Part shown: one piece after another, positions 12,601 through 26,276 of the stretch
Numbering within the stretch: position 1 is the first letter of the stretch
How the letters are laid out: each line of letters begins with the position of its first letter
Assembly (NCBI RefSeq): GCF_036370855.1
Contig: NC_088102.1
Coordinates: 71,123,601 to 71,187,600, forward strand
Length of the DNA: 64,000 nucleotides
Direction: 5' to 3'
Source of the DNA: Dromaius novaehollandiae
Taxonomy: Eukaryota > Chordata > Aves > Casuariiformes > Dromaiidae
Program-made: the position numbers and the translations under genes
Notes under the pieces: generated by a model
What the model was told of the DNA's origin: nothing
Database searches by the model: none
What the model saw: only the letters and a program-made list of their open reading frames with translations

Positions 12601-13807
12601 AAAGAGGTTGCTGAGCCTGTTGGTACACTCAGGGCCCTGACAGAAGGAACCAGTGAAGCTTGCTGGACTTCTGCAGATCTCTTCAGGAACACCATAGACT
12701 TTGAGTTTCTTGGTGTTAATGGGCCCTGGATAGATTCTGCCCCCTCCCCTCCCTCATTCTTAGAATGCAAAGCAAATTGAAATACACTGCATATGAATAC
12801 CCATCGGATGTGGAGGATATAGATCTGTGTTTCCTCCTATTAAGACTTTGTGACTGGTGAATTAGTCTCAGCTGACTCTGGACATCTAAAAATTCATTGT
12901 CTAAATCTGAGTTAATGAGCCAGGTTCCTTCCAAAATATGTGAGAAGAGAGGATATTTCATCCCATCCTAAAATGGATAATTAAGAGAGGTGGGATGAAT
13001 GGCGTAATTGGAGCAGATCTGTATAGCAGAACAGCAGGTGCAAGGAGATGATGTCTATGGCTTATACATTTCGGGACAGTTTCCTTTGGACTGAACTTAT
13101 TTTGGTCCAAGGGTTTGAACAGCTGCTGGAAGTCAAATTTTAATTTCATCCCCAAAGAGCCCAGTTCAGACTGTCTGATCCTACCCTACCCTGCAATGCA
13201 AAGTAGAAAATGTAAATGGAGAAAATTGGAAGATCCTCTTTAAAACGACACTCTTTGTCTGAACAAAAAAAAAATAATATAGACACACCTTTATTGATTA
13301 CAGAAGGAGGCAAGTAACTTGGACTTAATTACTTCACTTCTGTTTATCTGCATTCAAAGGAGATGAATGCACCTCAGCTCCCCTAATCCTCCTCAACAGT
13401 CTTAATTACAAGGGGGGGAAAAGAAGCTTTTTCTTTTTCTTTTTTTTTTCCTTTCAGTTGGACTAAAACACTATAGAGGAAAAAGGTAGGTTAAGACCTA
13501 AGAAACTCCTTGATCTTTCTCTATATGCTTTCCTACAAGTGATACTAGAAGTGCTCGGGGCTGTGTGTATGTGTCTGTGTGGTGGGAGCATCCAGCTGAA
13601 GAAGTACTGAGGACTGGGGGGAGGCAGGAAGGAGAGCAAGTATGTTTGCAACAGAGATGCCTCCAGTTTATCAGGAAGCATTTTGTGAACAGAAGAGCTT
13701 ACACTCTATCAGCCTATAATTCCATATTTATTGTGAAAAGCAATAAAGAACACAAACAAGAAATATAGGTGCGTTTGCTGCTACATACACCTTCAGAGAT
13801 CTAGTCC
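9626..13807. other. Intergenic spacer; segment with locally higher G+C at about 10.4-12.7 kb
   Basis: No gene is recognised. An AT-rich stretch rich in AATTAA motifs (10200-10300) precedes a block of about 2.3 kb with noticeably higher G+C and many short overlapping open frames. That block could be an old, diverged repeat or transposed segment, but I see no diagnostic termini, domain or internal motif. The remainder is ordinary AT-rich spacer. Confidence 0.4.
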
Positions 13808-14755
13808 CTAATTTTCTTCTACTAAGAAACTTTCTCTCTTCACTAGTCTCCTCAGCGCGTCCTTCACATCCTTGTTCCTCAGGCTGTAGATCAGGGGATT
13901 CAGCATGGGGATCACTACTGTGTAAAACACAGAGACCACCTTGTCCCTCCGCAGGACGTAGGAAGAGCTGGGTCGTGAATAAATGAAGAGGATGGAGCCG
14001 TAGTAGAGGGTGACGGCTGTGAGGTGGGCAGCACAGGTGGAAAAGGCTTTGCGCTGTCCCTCAGCCGAGCGGATCTTCAGGATGGCAGCCAAGATGGAGA
14101 CATAGGAAGCGACGATGAATGCGGAGGGGAGGATGACATTGGAGGCCAAGATGAAATACAGGACCGCATGGTAGTTGTCTGGCACATTGCAGGAGAGCTT
14201 CACTAGCGGGGGCAGGTCGCAGAAGAAGTCATCAATGACGCTGGCATCGCAAAAGCTGAGGGTGAACGTGTGGCTGGTAATGATTGTGGAATTGGCAAAA
14301 CCACTGAGATAGGAGGCGACCACCAGCCCCACGCACAGCTTCTTGGACATGGCAGCAGCATAGAGCAGTGGGTCAGAGATGGCCATGTAACGATCATAGG
14401 CCATTGCTGCCAGCAGGTAGCACTCAGTATAGGCCAAGCCAGCAGAGAAGAAGAATTGAGTTGCGCACCCTTCAAAGGAGATGCTCTTGTCCTCAGAGAC
14501 ACAGTTTGCCAGGATCTTGGGGGTATAGACAGAGAAATACCAGAGATCCAGGAAGGACAAGTTCCCAATGAAAAAGTACATTGGGGTATGGAGCCGTGAG
14601 CTGCTGCATATTAACACAAGCAGGGTGATGTTTTCGGTAAGGCTAATGATGTAGACAATTGTGAACACCACAAACAAGAGAAGCTGCAGCGTTGGGTCAG
14701 TGGTGAACCCCAGGAGGATGAAGCTAGTGACTGTACTGTGATTTCTTTCTTCCAT
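13808..14755 (-). CDS. Olfactory receptor, OR9G-like, complete
   Basis: An intact OR of 315 residues. The stretch [17 protein letters not shown] (69-85), [11 protein letters not shown] (87-97), [20 protein letters not shown] (101-120) and the [21 protein letters not shown]-type second loop are the hallmark of the OR9G group as I know it from mammals, so this is the most specific subfamily assignment in the window. N-glycosylation site NHS is at 5-7; DRYMAIS follows helix 3; FSTCAAHL and [12 protein letters not shown] are intact. One oddity is EN instead of the usual GN in helix 1 (residues 41-42), though the key Asn is kept. ATG 14755 is chosen over an in-frame ATG at 14833 because a good 3' splice site (AG at 14778-14777 on the minus strand) separates them and the shorter protein has family-normal length. 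Confidence 0.95.
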   Translation of the reverse strand: MEERNHSTVTSFILLGFTTDPTLQLLLFVVFTIVYIISLTENITLLVLICSSSRLHTPMYFFIGNLSFLDLWYFSVYTPKILANCVSEDKSISFEGCATQFFFSAGLAYTECYLLAAMAYDRYMAISDPLLYAAAMSKKLCVGLVVASYLSGFANSTIITSHTFTLSFCDASVIDDFFCDLPPLVKLSCNVPDNYHAVLYFILASNVILPSAFIVASYVSILAAILKIRSAEGQRKAFSTCAAHLTAVTLYYGSILFIYSRPSSSYVLRRDKVVSVFYTVVIPMLNPLIYSLRNKDVKDALRRLVKRESFLVEEN

Positions 14756-14776
14756 GGGCAGGGGAAGCTGACTGAC

Positions 14777-14790
14777 CTGGAGACAGGGAT
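14777..14790 (-). promoter_or_regulatory. Predicted 3' splice site before the OR9G-like coding exon
   Basis: On the minus strand CCCTGTCTCCAG ends at 14777, leaving 21 untranslated bases before ATG 14755. It supports the shorter start and a non-coding upstream exon at higher coordinates. Confidence 0.5.
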
Positions 14791-16772
14791 CATCATGGTT
14801 ATTTGATATTTGCAATGCAGGGTCTGCAGGCACCAGCTGAGAGAAGGGCTTCCATTTTGCCTGGCATTCCTCTCAGACCCCAAACACTGGTTCACGTGTT
14901 AAGGGGCCAGATAGATAACATGGACACGGGCAGGAGGAGGCTACGTGGAAAAAGAAATAATAAGGAATTAACATGTTCAGATGTTTAGTAATGTTCCACG
15001 CTTCTAATCAGCAGTTAGAGAGATGCAGGAGTTCCAGCTAGGTGCAGATTGTATCCAAACAATCATCCCACATGTTAGACCTGATGTTAGGAACAAACAT
15101 ACATTACTGCTGTAGTTGTTTCCCTGAGGTTTCTGGAGAAAACAAATAATAAAATTAAAAGAAGTTTTGTCTTAAGAAAGGGTGCACTGTTACGACTGTG
15201 GCTAGGACTCAGTAGGAATGTTTGCTGTTTCGTGTCAAATAGAGATTTAACATTTGCATCGCTTTGATAGCTAAATTTGCTGTAAACATAAATACATACC
15301 TCCACCCTATGTATAGTGTTATGCATAGGTGTATGCACACAAACTGTTCCTATAAATTGCCTAGTATGCATTGTATACTTAATGAACTCTACACATAAAG
15401 AACACAGGATATGAGAATACGAGTGAGTATATGCTTATGTCCTTTGTATGTATTTGCTGACTATGCATTTCCTGATGTCTGTGAATGTAAAACCTGAATG
15501 TTGCATCAATGTACTTGGACATTGAAATGTCTTAATTTGAAGTAGGTAGAATTGGAGATACATGCTTAGGAGCAATGCACGTAGATCTGCCATCTGGTAC
15601 AAACCAACCTAGTTTCATTAAAATATTTTTGAGTCCTACCAGTAAGAGTACTGCCTCACTAAATTTGGGGGGGTTTTGCCTGAGCAAACACTATGGCATA
15701 GAAGTTACAAATGAGTGTATCTGGGAAGATCTCTATTTTTAGGCACATTCCCCAAAATATCAGTCATTCAGTATGAGTTTGGACACCTGAGTACAGGCAT
15801 ATTTGCATCTACAGAAGTTGGAATTCATCTCACCTAACATTACTTGTCTAAAAACTAATTAATTAGGCTCTTCCTGTAGCCAGTTAAAGTGAGAGATTCT
15901 TCCACAGGGTAACTCGCCACACCTTAAAATAGGAGTCTAAATTGTATCTGTCCAGGCAGAATAGCTCACAAGCATACAAAAAAATGCTCTATTCCAAATG
16001 CCCATGGCAGCAGTATTTGTACGTTACAGTTTTTCCAAATATATTTTCTTTATTTGTCCCCTTTGAAAACTACAGTGTTGTTAAGGTGGAAGACTATATT
16101 CTTAGTTTTTCATTTGCACATTAAACAACCTGGCAATTTTTAATCTTGGCAGCAGCCTGGGTTTGCTTTTCAAACTGTAGAATTCAGAGAGAATTCCCTC
16201 AGTTTTACTGAATGCTGCTATTGTCTAGCAGGTGAATTCCTGAGAAAACAATGGGATAGCCTTTCCAAAATCATATCTGGCACACCAGCTGGCTTGTATG
16301 CCTTGCATTCTTAAGTGACCTGCCCTATCCCTCTGATATCTCACTTATCTGAGTACTTAGTGTTTCTCTGCCTGTGGACTAGTGAGGGTGCCTGGAGAAC
16401 CAGTTTAAAGCCTAGAGAGTTACCTTAGATGTGGATGCTTCACTTCAGACTTCTAGCAACAGCTGAGATGAATCCCACCTTTAGAGAGCATTAGGTGAGC
16501 TGTGTCTCGCTGTTTCATTATGACTTTCCCCAAGCATGATCCAGTTTTCTGAGCAGCTCCTTCAGGGGTCTCTGGTGCTATCTGTATGTTGAAGGTGGTG
16601 TGGTAGGTGTGATTTTTTTTTTTTATTTATTTATTTTTTCTTTCATCTAGCCTGATATGGTGATTCTAATATTTCTACTCGGGTAGCACAGTGATTGAGA
16701 AGAAGAAGAAAGAGGAGAAAAGGAAAGAGGAAAATTAGTCCCCTTTAAGACGTGTCTTCCTGGATATCCTTT

Positions 16773-16791
16773 AAAAAAAAAAAAAAAAAAA
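16773..16791. repeat. 19-base poly-A run in an A-rich tract
   Basis: A homopolymer of 19 A followed by GAAAAAG-type A-rich sequence to about 16806. It could be the tail of an old retroposed sequence, but no recognisable body precedes it. Confidence 0.85.
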
Positions 16792-19700
16792 GAAAAAGAA
16801 AAAAAGGACCAAAAGTTGGAAGCCTTAGAATTTCACTTAATCCCAGATTCTCTTACCTTGCAATGAAGATGCAGGAAGAACTGGCTCTAGTAATGACAAA
16901 TTTGAGCGCGTCCAAGCCCTCAGGATAAACAAATGGAAAATAAACACACAAATCATTGTACAGGAATGAGAATAAGCAATGGTCCCATCAACCTATCCAC
17001 AGTACGTACTCTTTATTGTCCCAATTATCCCTCTTACTCATGGTGTTGTCCAGCACAGCACTGACAGGAATTAGAGATCACCAGAACAAAGGGCAATGAC
17101 GCTTCCCCTGTAAAATCTCTGCATTATCTCATAGGATAAGGCACAGAAAGCAGATATATTCTTCCCACTCCAAACACTGCCAGTTGTGGGTGCCCAGGGG
17201 TATTCATCCACTGCCTTGTTGTGCGGTTCCTTAAGGACCTGGTCCCTCACGTCTTTATTTCAGCCGTTCGGCATGTCCTTTTCACAGAGCGAAACATTGC
17301 TGTTCCTTCTGTGAATATGCAGTTCCCCATCCTACAGAGATCCCTTTAATTAGGCTTTATATCCTTGAAAAAGTATTTCAGAGCCCTCTTGGCTTTATGT
17401 GTTATGTGAACGTATCTTTGTGCTCTTTCATATACCTGAATTTTCCAGCACTGTTTTGGGGAAAGATAGCAGAGGTTGATGTTGTGATGGAGTCAAGGAG
17501 GCCTTTCATTTGTGTGTCTTATGTAATTTTGGGCTTCAGCTGTTTCAGCTGAAACAGTTTGGCTCTGTAACGGGGTTTGTTGCAGTGACAAATTTTTGGC
17601 CAAGTGTCAGACCTGTGCTCAGGGTTCACCCAAATTTCTGAGGGCCTAAAGGGAAGTGACAATCCCTTCAGTGCAATCGCATCCGGTTCCTACATTTTGG
17701 AGAGGATTCATCCCACCTCTCTCTGGATATGTCAAAGTTTCAAAGTGTAAGCTGTTTTTTAGACAGAGCTAGGTGTTTCTGGGGAGTACTGGAAAGCTTC
17801 AGTAGTGGAGGAATGTTGCAGAAAAAGTGATGGACAACATTAGGGCTGCAGAAGTGTAAACTGAACCCTGAGCTGACATGCATATTTCAGTCACAGCAAA
17901 GAAGCTCAGCAGCATTTTGGGAGCAACTGCTGAGGAATTGCCTAGGTCTAGCACAGAGAGGTGGCAGAGGAAGCGGGCTGAAAGGATGATTTTGGTTATT
18001 TACTCTGCTGTTATAATACAGTGGAGTAATTAATAGTCACTGTAAGATGGGGGAAGTAGGAACTTTAAGGCACTATCTATATAAGCTATTCAGGATGTTT
18101 ATTTTGGAGCAAGATGAACTGCTTCCTAGAGTACCTGGTAACAGAGTGCAGAATGGCTAGATTGGATGTAGAAGTCTACACCTGTAGGTGACAACACTCA
18201 GCCCGCTAAATCACACGCTCAAACTCAGTGACAGGTATGTTAAATAAAAGCACTGCAGTAGCTGTAGATGATATAGAAAAGAAAGAAAAGCACTATAACC
18301 CAACAATTAGCTTTTCATTTCTCTTAAAATGCTAATTTAAAGAAAAAAAAATAGCTGCCATTTTATGATTCCAATCTTGTTTTGATATTTCTTTGCAGAT
18401 TTCCATAGATAGAATAAATAAAAGCCTGAACTTGTGAGGAGGTGTTACTTGGCAAAATACTTCAATGATTTAAGAGCTGCTTAAGCTCCTGTTATTTATA
18501 CTGTGTTCAGAATAACTAAAGAGTATGCTTTTATCAGTTACAGTGACTCAGCTAGCTGGTAGCAACTGGCAAAAGCCAGCAGCCTGTTTGCTGCTGACAT
18601 GCATTTGTAATTTTTGTACAATGAGAAATTCCACGTGAATCAAGGGGACTATTTGTGCTGACTGGCACTATAGTGTGCATCACATGCCACTGAATGATTG
18701 ATCTCATGTCCTACCACTTTTTAAATTTTATTTTGAGCAATCCAGTGCTCATCAAGTCAATATTGAAATTTTATAAATGTTGGTGGTATGAGATTAGGCA
18801 CAGTTTATGAGAATATTTTGAATCAGCTCCACCGCTGCTTTTAACCCATGCAGAATAGCTGTTTTCGAGCTGTCAGAGATCTGCCCCAGCTAAGGATAGA
18901 GAATTCTGTTGTTGCATGCTTGCTTGGATGTCATTTCTCATTCCAAGTCCAAACTTTTGGGAGCAAGAGTCCAAAACCCACCAGATGTGCTAGGGAAAGA
19001 AGCCACACAGATTCTCATGGTTGTTTTTTGGGTTTTTTTGGGGTAGATTTTGCTTTTAGCATTCTTTTCTATTAAAATTCATTAGAGGATTTTTGGTATT
19101 GTACACTTGGTACACATATATATAGGTTGCATTTTTGTGTATTCTCTAAATGACTAAGATTTAATGGGCAGAATGAGGATAGAGAAAACAAACAGTAATG
19201 CAGACACAAGCTACCAGATGTCATGATATTTCAAGCTGCAGATATTTTTCTTACCTTTGAAACTACCCTAAAAACCTGTTAGAAAAGGTTGCTTTCATTC
19301 TCCTAGACACAAATTCTGTTGAAAAGCCGGACACATGGTGGAATTTAGATAAGGATCAAGTAGGCCTTTAGTTCACTACCAGATAATGAAAGACAGAGTG
19401 TGTACTGCAGTCAGAAGAGGAAATTACAGGCTCTTCATGTTCTTAAGTCCCCCCTTGAAAGAACAATGCCATGGCCGCAAGTGTCTGTCTATAGCCTGTG
19501 GAGGCTTTTGGTCCCAAATCTCATTAAGAAAAAACAAAATGGAAGAAAAAGGTCAGCACATAAGTTAGTAGGGGACCCATTTCTGTGGAAAATGTTATCC
19601 TAACATTTTGACAGTAACTTGGGTTTTTCTTTTTATGTTGCTTTTTTTAACGATGAAGGTCTCCATCATAGCCATGGGGCCACAGATAGTGACAGGTCAC

Positions 19701-21054
19701 AGAGGACAGGTCACATGTAGTGATCAGTACTGATGAAAGGCAAGATCTCTAGGTTCACACCTGCCCAGGCTGAAGGCCTAGAACTCAGCTTTGCCACCCT
19801 CCAGCTAAATGCTCTAGTCTCCAGGCTACTATACGCAGGGGGATGTCCCTATTTCCAGTTGGAGCTGAAGCATCTGATGCTATTTTGGATTTGGGCTTGG
19901 GAGACTGAGATTATCACCAGGCAGCCTGAGTATATGTTTAAGGGACTTCTGCAAACTTTGTCTGAGGGAATTTATAACACCTCCTCATTTTTATTGTCAA
20001 AATGAATACACACGTTTGTATACAATCTTATTCCCATTAATAATGGCAACAAGTAATAAATGATCTCTTAAGCACAGCTTTTTGAAGTTCTGAAAGTAGC
20101 AGCAACCTACTCAAACAAACAGCAATGTAGGGAGGTTACTGAATCTGTAAACGACTAAATCTCTTGGAAAAGGCATTCAGGGAGAGTAACTCATGATTCC
20201 ATAAATCAAATCCACAGTCTTGTAGACAATACTCAGCATGGCATTTGGACTGAGTGGACAAGTCTCCGTAAAAAGAATCTCTTTTAGGTAAGACTGCAGT
20301 TCTGGAATTGCTTTGAATTTAGATAGTTTCCATTGCCTGGCTCTTTTCATTGGACTGCAAATAGCAAAAGAAAAAAAATAAATATAAAAGGCTTGATGGG
20401 AGGAAAATCGCTGTCTTACCAAACCCATATTTGACTTACATTGCCTAAGACATTTTGAACTTTGATTTGGTGAGAATTCATATGCCTTGTATTTACAAAT
20501 GAGCAGACCCTCTGGAATCACAGATGCGTTTTCAGCTGAGGGCTTTTCACATATCTCATTTTTCTTTTCAGGGAGTCCTTGTCTGCCAGGAGACCTAAGG
20601 ATTCCTAGCAAGTATCCACCAGAAGAAAGAAGCTTCATTTCTCTTCATTTCTCAGACCTTGGGAGAAAACAAGTGAAGCTGCAGAATTTTATTTTACAAT
20701 AAGCAAATGTCAAGATCCTTTCATCTCAACCCAAAGCATTACAGCCTCAAGGTGCACTTGCTTTATGCCTAACTTTTCCACAATAACTCATAGGTTGCCC
20801 AGAAATAGGAGATCTGTGTTCTGAGCCCTTTTTAGTGTGAACTGATTTGAAACTACATCCACCATATCACATAAATGCCAGCCTACAGTAGGGAAGCCCT
20901 ATTTTTTTTTCTGCATGTCACAGAAATACCAGATTTCCTGAGGTGTCTACTTTTTTGTTCAGAAAAGGTCCAATGAAAGAAATGAGAAAAGTCAAAAGCA
21001 AAAAAAGAAAAGGGGGGCTGGGGGGGAGAGAGAGTTCCCTTTCTACGACATTAT

Positions 21055-21990
21055 TTAAAACACCAATATTTTATACACTACTTTCCTTAGGGCAGCCTTC
21101 ACCTCCCGGTTTCTCAGGCTGTAGATAAGGGGGTTCAGTATGGGGATCACCACCGTGTAGAACAGTGAGGCCACCTTGTCTCTGTCCAGTGAATGGTTAG
21201 AGCTGGGCTGTAAATACATGAAAATCAGGGTCCCATAGAAGATGGTGACAGCTGTCAGGTGGGAGGCACAGGTGCCGAAAGCTTTCTGCCTGCCCTGAGT
21301 AGAGGGGATCTTCAAAATGGTAGAGAAGATGTAGAGGTAGGAGACAAGCACAATCAGAAGCGAGGAGATCATATCAAAGCTGGCAAAGGCATATATTAAC
21401 ATTTCTTTGGTGTAGGTGTTGGAACAGGAGAGCGCTAATAAGGGGAGGTCATCGCAGTAGAAATGGTTGATCAGATTAGAAGCACAGAAATTCAAGCAAA
21501 ATGTAATTATAGTGTGGAACAAGGCAACACAGAAACTGTACAGGTAAAGGCCAGCCACCAGTTGGATACAGACTTGCTGGGACATGATGGCCCTATAGCG
21601 GAGAGGGTTACAGATGGCCACACAGCGATCGTATGCCATCCCAGCCAGAAGGAAACACTCTGTGATCATGAATGTGAGAAAACAACACAGCTGTGCAGCA
21701 CAGGCATGGTAAGAAATTGTCTTCCTCTCTGATAAGAAGTTTGCCAGCATTCTGGGTGTGATGGTTGAAGAATAACAGAGGTCTACAAAGGCCAAGTGGC
21801 TGAGGAAGAAATACATTGGAGTATGAAGCTGGGAGTCAATCCTGATGAGTACAATCATCCCCAAATTCCCCAGCAGAGTGACAATGTAGACTAGCAGGAA
21901 CGCCATAAAGAGAGGAATCTGAAGATCTGGACGACTGGTGAACCCAATAAGAACGAATTCTGTCACTGTTGTGTGATTCCTATCTGCCAT
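21055..21990 (-). CDS. Olfactory receptor, class II, family 5-like, complete
   Basis: An intact OR of 311 residues starting [18 protein letters not shown]-glycosylation site NHT is at 5-7, GN at 41-42, [21 protein letters not shown] at 55-75, Cys97, the second-loop cysteines including Cys179, FGTCASHL at 238-245 and [12 protein letters not shown] at 283-294. The helix 3 motif reads MAYDRC rather than MAYDRY: residue 123 is Cys, a change at the DRY tyrosine. The gene is otherwise normal in length and shows no other lesion. The minus-strand sequence just upstream (CTTTTTTAAAG ending near 21999) is a weak candidate 3' splice site. The family 5/8 branch fits best; exact orthology is not determinable here. 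Confidence 0.95.
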   Translation of the reverse strand: MADRNHTTVTEFVLIGFTSRPDLQIPLFMAFLLVYIVTLLGNLGMIVLIRIDSQLHTPMYFFLSHLAFVDLCYSSTITPRMLANFLSERKTISYHACAAQLCCFLTFMITECFLLAGMAYDRCVAICNPLRYRAIMSQQVCIQLVAGLYLYSFCVALFHTIITFCLNFCASNLINHFYCDDLPLLALSCSNTYTKEMLIYAFASFDMISSLLIVLVSYLYIFSTILKIPSTQGRQKAFGTCASHLTAVTIFYGTLIFMYLQPSSNHSLDRDKVASLFYTVVIPILNPLIYSLRNREVKAALRKVVYKILVF

Positions 21991-23850
21991 TTATCTATCT
22001 TTAAAAAAGGTATGGATAAGAAAATGGAAAGCACTCCTTAGGCATAAGGTTGTTGATGGAAAATAGAAATTTCACATCCTGATCCTTAAGACCAAAGAAA
22101 TTTCTCTCCTGGTGTCTGCAAATATTCTGCAATCTCAGTTAATTCAATGATCTTTCATGGTCATTCTCACATTTCCTCCTGAACTGTATATATGAGATCA
22201 AGGAGTCATCTTTAGGCTATTCAAAATGAAAACTAAGTGATGCATGAGGAATGCAGTTCTACGAAAATGAAGGAATACCATAATACTCCATGAGGTAGAT
22301 GATATTTCAGATCATCTTTCTAAATGGTATGGAGGAAGCTCTTCTGTACATATCAGAATGACAAGTATTTTCAAAACCGTTTTCAGTCTTTTTCCCCTCT
22401 TCAGCTACATAAAATACAACAAAACAGTGCCAGGATTTTAATATGCAGTGAAAAAGTTCCCCTCTTCATGTACTGTCTAAATATTAATTGAAGGCATTAA
22501 ACTGTACTTTCCTGCATTATAATATCACATCTAAACATTTCAGGGTTTGGGCTTCTATTGAACTTACCCAGACAATCTTCAGATGGACTTTTCATTGACC
22601 ATTTGAATTCAGTACAACAGTGACTGATTCAAATAAGGGGTTACACAGCACTGCCCGACTCCCACTACTTGTATTAGTGGAAAGAGATAATAATGGCACC
22701 TAATACCCACTCTTGGGCTGGATTCATCTTACAGAACTTCTTTCATCTTCAGAAATTGCTGAGCTGAAGCTGGTGGTGATACATTTCACATGCTAGCTGA
22801 GGGAAAAGAAAAAGTCAAAATTGTAAAAATAAGCAGCACAAGAAAAAATTCTGAAGCCTGGCAGCACTCTGAGGACTTTATTAAACTGCTTGTCTGCTTA
22901 AAACTAAACTCATTTGGAAAACTTCATGGTCTTCATAATTTTAACAATTCATATTAATTCTAAAATTATTTGGATGAAGTAAATGACCCAAGCAGAATTG
23001 ATAATAAGGTCTTCAGTGATTACAGTGAAAGGAAAAAATTACCTCTTGCATTTCAGAAATGCTTTCTTATGGGGATTTACCCCCAGTAGAAGTGGAGCTT
23101 AAAATGCTAATTCCACTAAATAAAGTAGACATCTGTTTGTTGATGGCTGAATAATTCTCAAGACCCTCCTAACAGTTATTGCTAAATCTCCATGAACTAG
23201 AAAAGGAGCTTAGGTCACATGCAGAGAGTTGTGCTATAGATATCTAGAAGGAAGGTAGGTGCATAAATGCAGGTCTCTAGTGCCAGTTCAGCCCCATCTA
23301 GAGCACCCCTTCTTGCTGTCACCCTGGCAGGACATGATCTCTACAGATCCCATCTGTCAGGCCTATGCAGATGTCCTAGGACATCTAAAATAATACATGA
23401 ACCTCTTTTCTGAAGCTAAGATGAATCCCAGTAGGGAATTCGATTCCTTATGTTGAGTTTTTAAATGCATGAATAGGGCTTCCTAATACAAATAAAAGGG
23501 AAAAAGAAAGAATTTAGGGTTGAAACAGCTGGCAATAAACAGCTTCAGAAGTGAATGCAATCCACCTGCTATGAGAATTAGACAGGCAGTCAGAGGACTG
23601 AAGGTGGGACACACAGGTAGGTAAAAGGAGGTCTGACAACAGGCAATTATGTCTTCAGAACTACGGGAAGAAGAAAAGAAGTAGCATTTGAATGTCTAAC
23701 ATCCATGCTCATATACAAGACTAAGCTGTGTCTCCTTCCAAAATCATGTGAATATTAAAATCAAAAAAATATAACTGTAGTGGTCTAACCTGCCTTTTCA
23801 ACAGCTTTTCTTCCTCTCTCTTTCATAGGTCTGCTGTTTTCCTGTTGCTC

Positions 23851-23886
23851 ATACATACATACACATGTATATGTATACATATATAA
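23851..23886. repeat. ATAC/TATA simple repeat
   Basis: A stretch of ATACATAC followed by alternating TATATG/TATACATATAT. It is ordinary low-complexity sequence in a spacer. Confidence 0.85.
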
Positions 23887-24038
23887 AACTCTGGGTTCCT
23901 TTGGGATGTGTTTTTCTTCTGAGACACATGTTGATGTCAGCACATGACATGGAAGATATATTTAAACCTGAAAAAAAATCTTATATTAATTAGTCAAAAT
24001 TGTCCCTTGTGAATCCTTTCTAGATACTACTAGGGACT

Positions 24039-24071
24039 AAAAACAAAACAAAAACAAAAACAAAAAAAAAA
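24039..24071. repeat. AAAAC-type A-rich simple repeat
   Basis: Repeated AAAAC/AAAAAC units ending in a run of ten A. Low-complexity sequence, possibly derived from an old poly-A tail; no retroposed body is visible beside it. Confidence 0.8.
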
Positions 24072-26190
24072 CCAGTGAAACAGGGAACATGATAGGTTTT
24101 TCTCATATTCAGTGGTGTGGAACAGAAATTTTTTGAGCACCCGTTTGAATCTGTATCATCCTCCAGAGATGCCTTTTTACTGTATGGTTCCTTCTTCATT
24201 GGAAATACACTTCTATGTGTATAATTTTGCTTCTGCATATACCCATAGATGTTTGACCAGCCAAATTCTTGCCTAAGTAAAATTAGGTTCCAGAAATTAG
24301 ATGGAGAGTTGCCTACGTTGCCTGGGTAGCTGTATTTTGTTGACATGAACAGAGCTTCCTTAACAAGCAGTGACGGTAAAAAGCTTTTTTGCAGAATGGC
24401 ATTATAGTCTGTATTTTTGGCAGCAGGCAAAAAGTTGGTGTTAGAGATGAGGCTGACATGCAATCTCAGACATCAATAATAATAATCATTAATGATTTAC
24501 CGCAAATCAGTTGTATCCATCTTACTGCATACATGAGAAGCAGGAAATGTTATTTTTACCCTGTGCATGTGAGGTATATTGAAGTGAATCAACCTTTCTG
24601 CAACAAAACAGCAAAGATCTTTTGGGAGGACCCAGGTCTCCTGCATCTTTACTCCTTACTTTATCCTTTTGGATAGCAAAGAGAAATACAGAGATGAAGA
24701 TGGGGAAATTTAAGCCAGGCAATCTGAGTGTTCACAATGATCCAAAAAAAAAGATAAAATAACAGTCGCATTCTGCGAATTTGATTTCCCCTGGAAGATA
24801 TCTGCCAGAAAAGGTATGAACACAGGATTCACCCAACCCATCTTAGAAGTGTGCAATGGAGCACCACATCTGAGCTCACTGTCTAGACTCTCTTGATCAA
24901 GGATGGAAAGGAATGGGCACTTTAAGGTGTGATTCTTCTCAGCCTAATATAAATATTTAAAATGGGTTGTGTAAATTCATTTCAGAATTGACTCTTGATC
25001 TCCACTGAGTGTGAAAGGAGTCTAGGGAACTGGCTACCTATTAACAGGATCACTGCTTTGAATGTCACTGAGGTGTGGATGTTAATGATCAGAAATTGGC
25101 CATTTTCTCCAGCAGGGATGATACAGATATATTACACAAGCGAAGAATGAGCATTAGTTCATATTTGAACAATAAGAGCCCAAAATAAGAAGACTGGACT
25201 GAAAAAAGTTGCTGGAGGTGTTACTGGAGAATCAGCCTCCCAATTTTGCTGGTATCCTTGGACCATCATGACCACAACAGCTTCACTGTTACTTTTCATG
25301 GGAGCGCTCAAGAAGATGGGGATTTGATGTCTGTGTTTCTAGAGGTCACGATAGGGTAGAAAATAATGCACATCTAATGTGCATTGGTGAAGCTCTATGT
25401 GCTGTCAACCAAAGCAATGATGTTTATGCTGATTCTCAGAAGCTGAGGATACACTCTTGCATCTCTACATATTTCTCATGGATTTATTAGGAGGGTGTTG
25501 CTAGGAAGGAAAGGTTGCATTGAAGTGTTGCATTGAAGGAAAACACAAAAGAACATACATGGCTGCTAGTCACAGCCAAGTGGCAAAGTCCTGCATTCAG
25601 GGAGAGTGTGCATGGCATTATATCTAATCATCTTTTACATTAAAACAAACTTAGTTCAGAGCAATATTCTCTGATTCATTTGTCCAATTTTAGATATCCA
25701 GGTTTCTAAATGACAGCCTGTTAGCTCTGAGCTATAGCTCTGGATGCTTTGGTCAGTGGAAAGACAGGGGCAGCTTCGTAGAAGAAGTCATTTCCGCCTG
25801 TCCTCAGAGGGCCTTTTTACAATTTATGTTTTCCGTAGTGGGAAAGGGGAAAAATAGTGGTATAACAAGACTTCAGATGATCACAGTAATGCTTCTAAAA
25901 TCTTCTTTCAGCCATTGTATTTCTATAAGCAGATATAGATACAGCTTTCCTAATCAATTGTAACAGAGGTTTGTGCTGTAGTCCTTATTTTCACACGTGA
26001 AAACTGAGGCAGGGTGAGATGCAGTGACATGCTGAAGGTCAGCTAACAGGATTTCTTTCAGCTTCCAATCTGATTCCAGGGCACTGGGCTCGGAGCTCTG
26101 CCTGCTGCGTCATGTTGTTTTCTGAGAGTATTGAATGGAGTGAGGTGATGTTGAAGGAAATATTGTTGCACTGCTAAAAGCTAGCTTGCT

Positions 26191-26276
26191 TGTGGTACTA
26201 AGAGAGATACTCAAGAAAGTTAGATAGTAACCAGGGATGACTGTGGAAAAAAGGTTGTTTTTGCTTTTGGTGAATC
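26191..26276 (+). repeat. 86-bp direct repeat, left copy
   Basis: This 86-base segment recurs in the same orientation at 27365-27450 with about four substitutions and no indel. The longest shared stretch runs from the GTAACCAGGGATGACTG motif through the TGTTTTTGCTTTTGGTGAATC end. Flanks differ on both sides. Confidence 0.92.

Larger units (their letters stand above)
14776..21054. other. Intergenic spacer between two minus-strand ORs
   Basis: About 6.3 kb of AT-rich sequence with no recognisable gene or named transposable element. A T-rich run near 16612-16640 and a 19-base A run at 16773-16791 are simple repeats. The 5' non-coding exon(s) and promoter of the OR ending at 14755 are expected at the low-coordinate end of this interval. 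Confidence 0.55.

Noticed and set aside
20177-20638. A 153-residue minus-strand open frame in an OR spacer
   Set aside because: No familiar motif and no nearby gene structure; one chance open frame of this size is not surprising in several kb.
24020-24463. A 147-residue minus-strand open frame in an OR spacer
   Set aside because: Ends in a Phe/Val-rich stretch encoded by an A-rich simple repeat; no domain or conserved motif.
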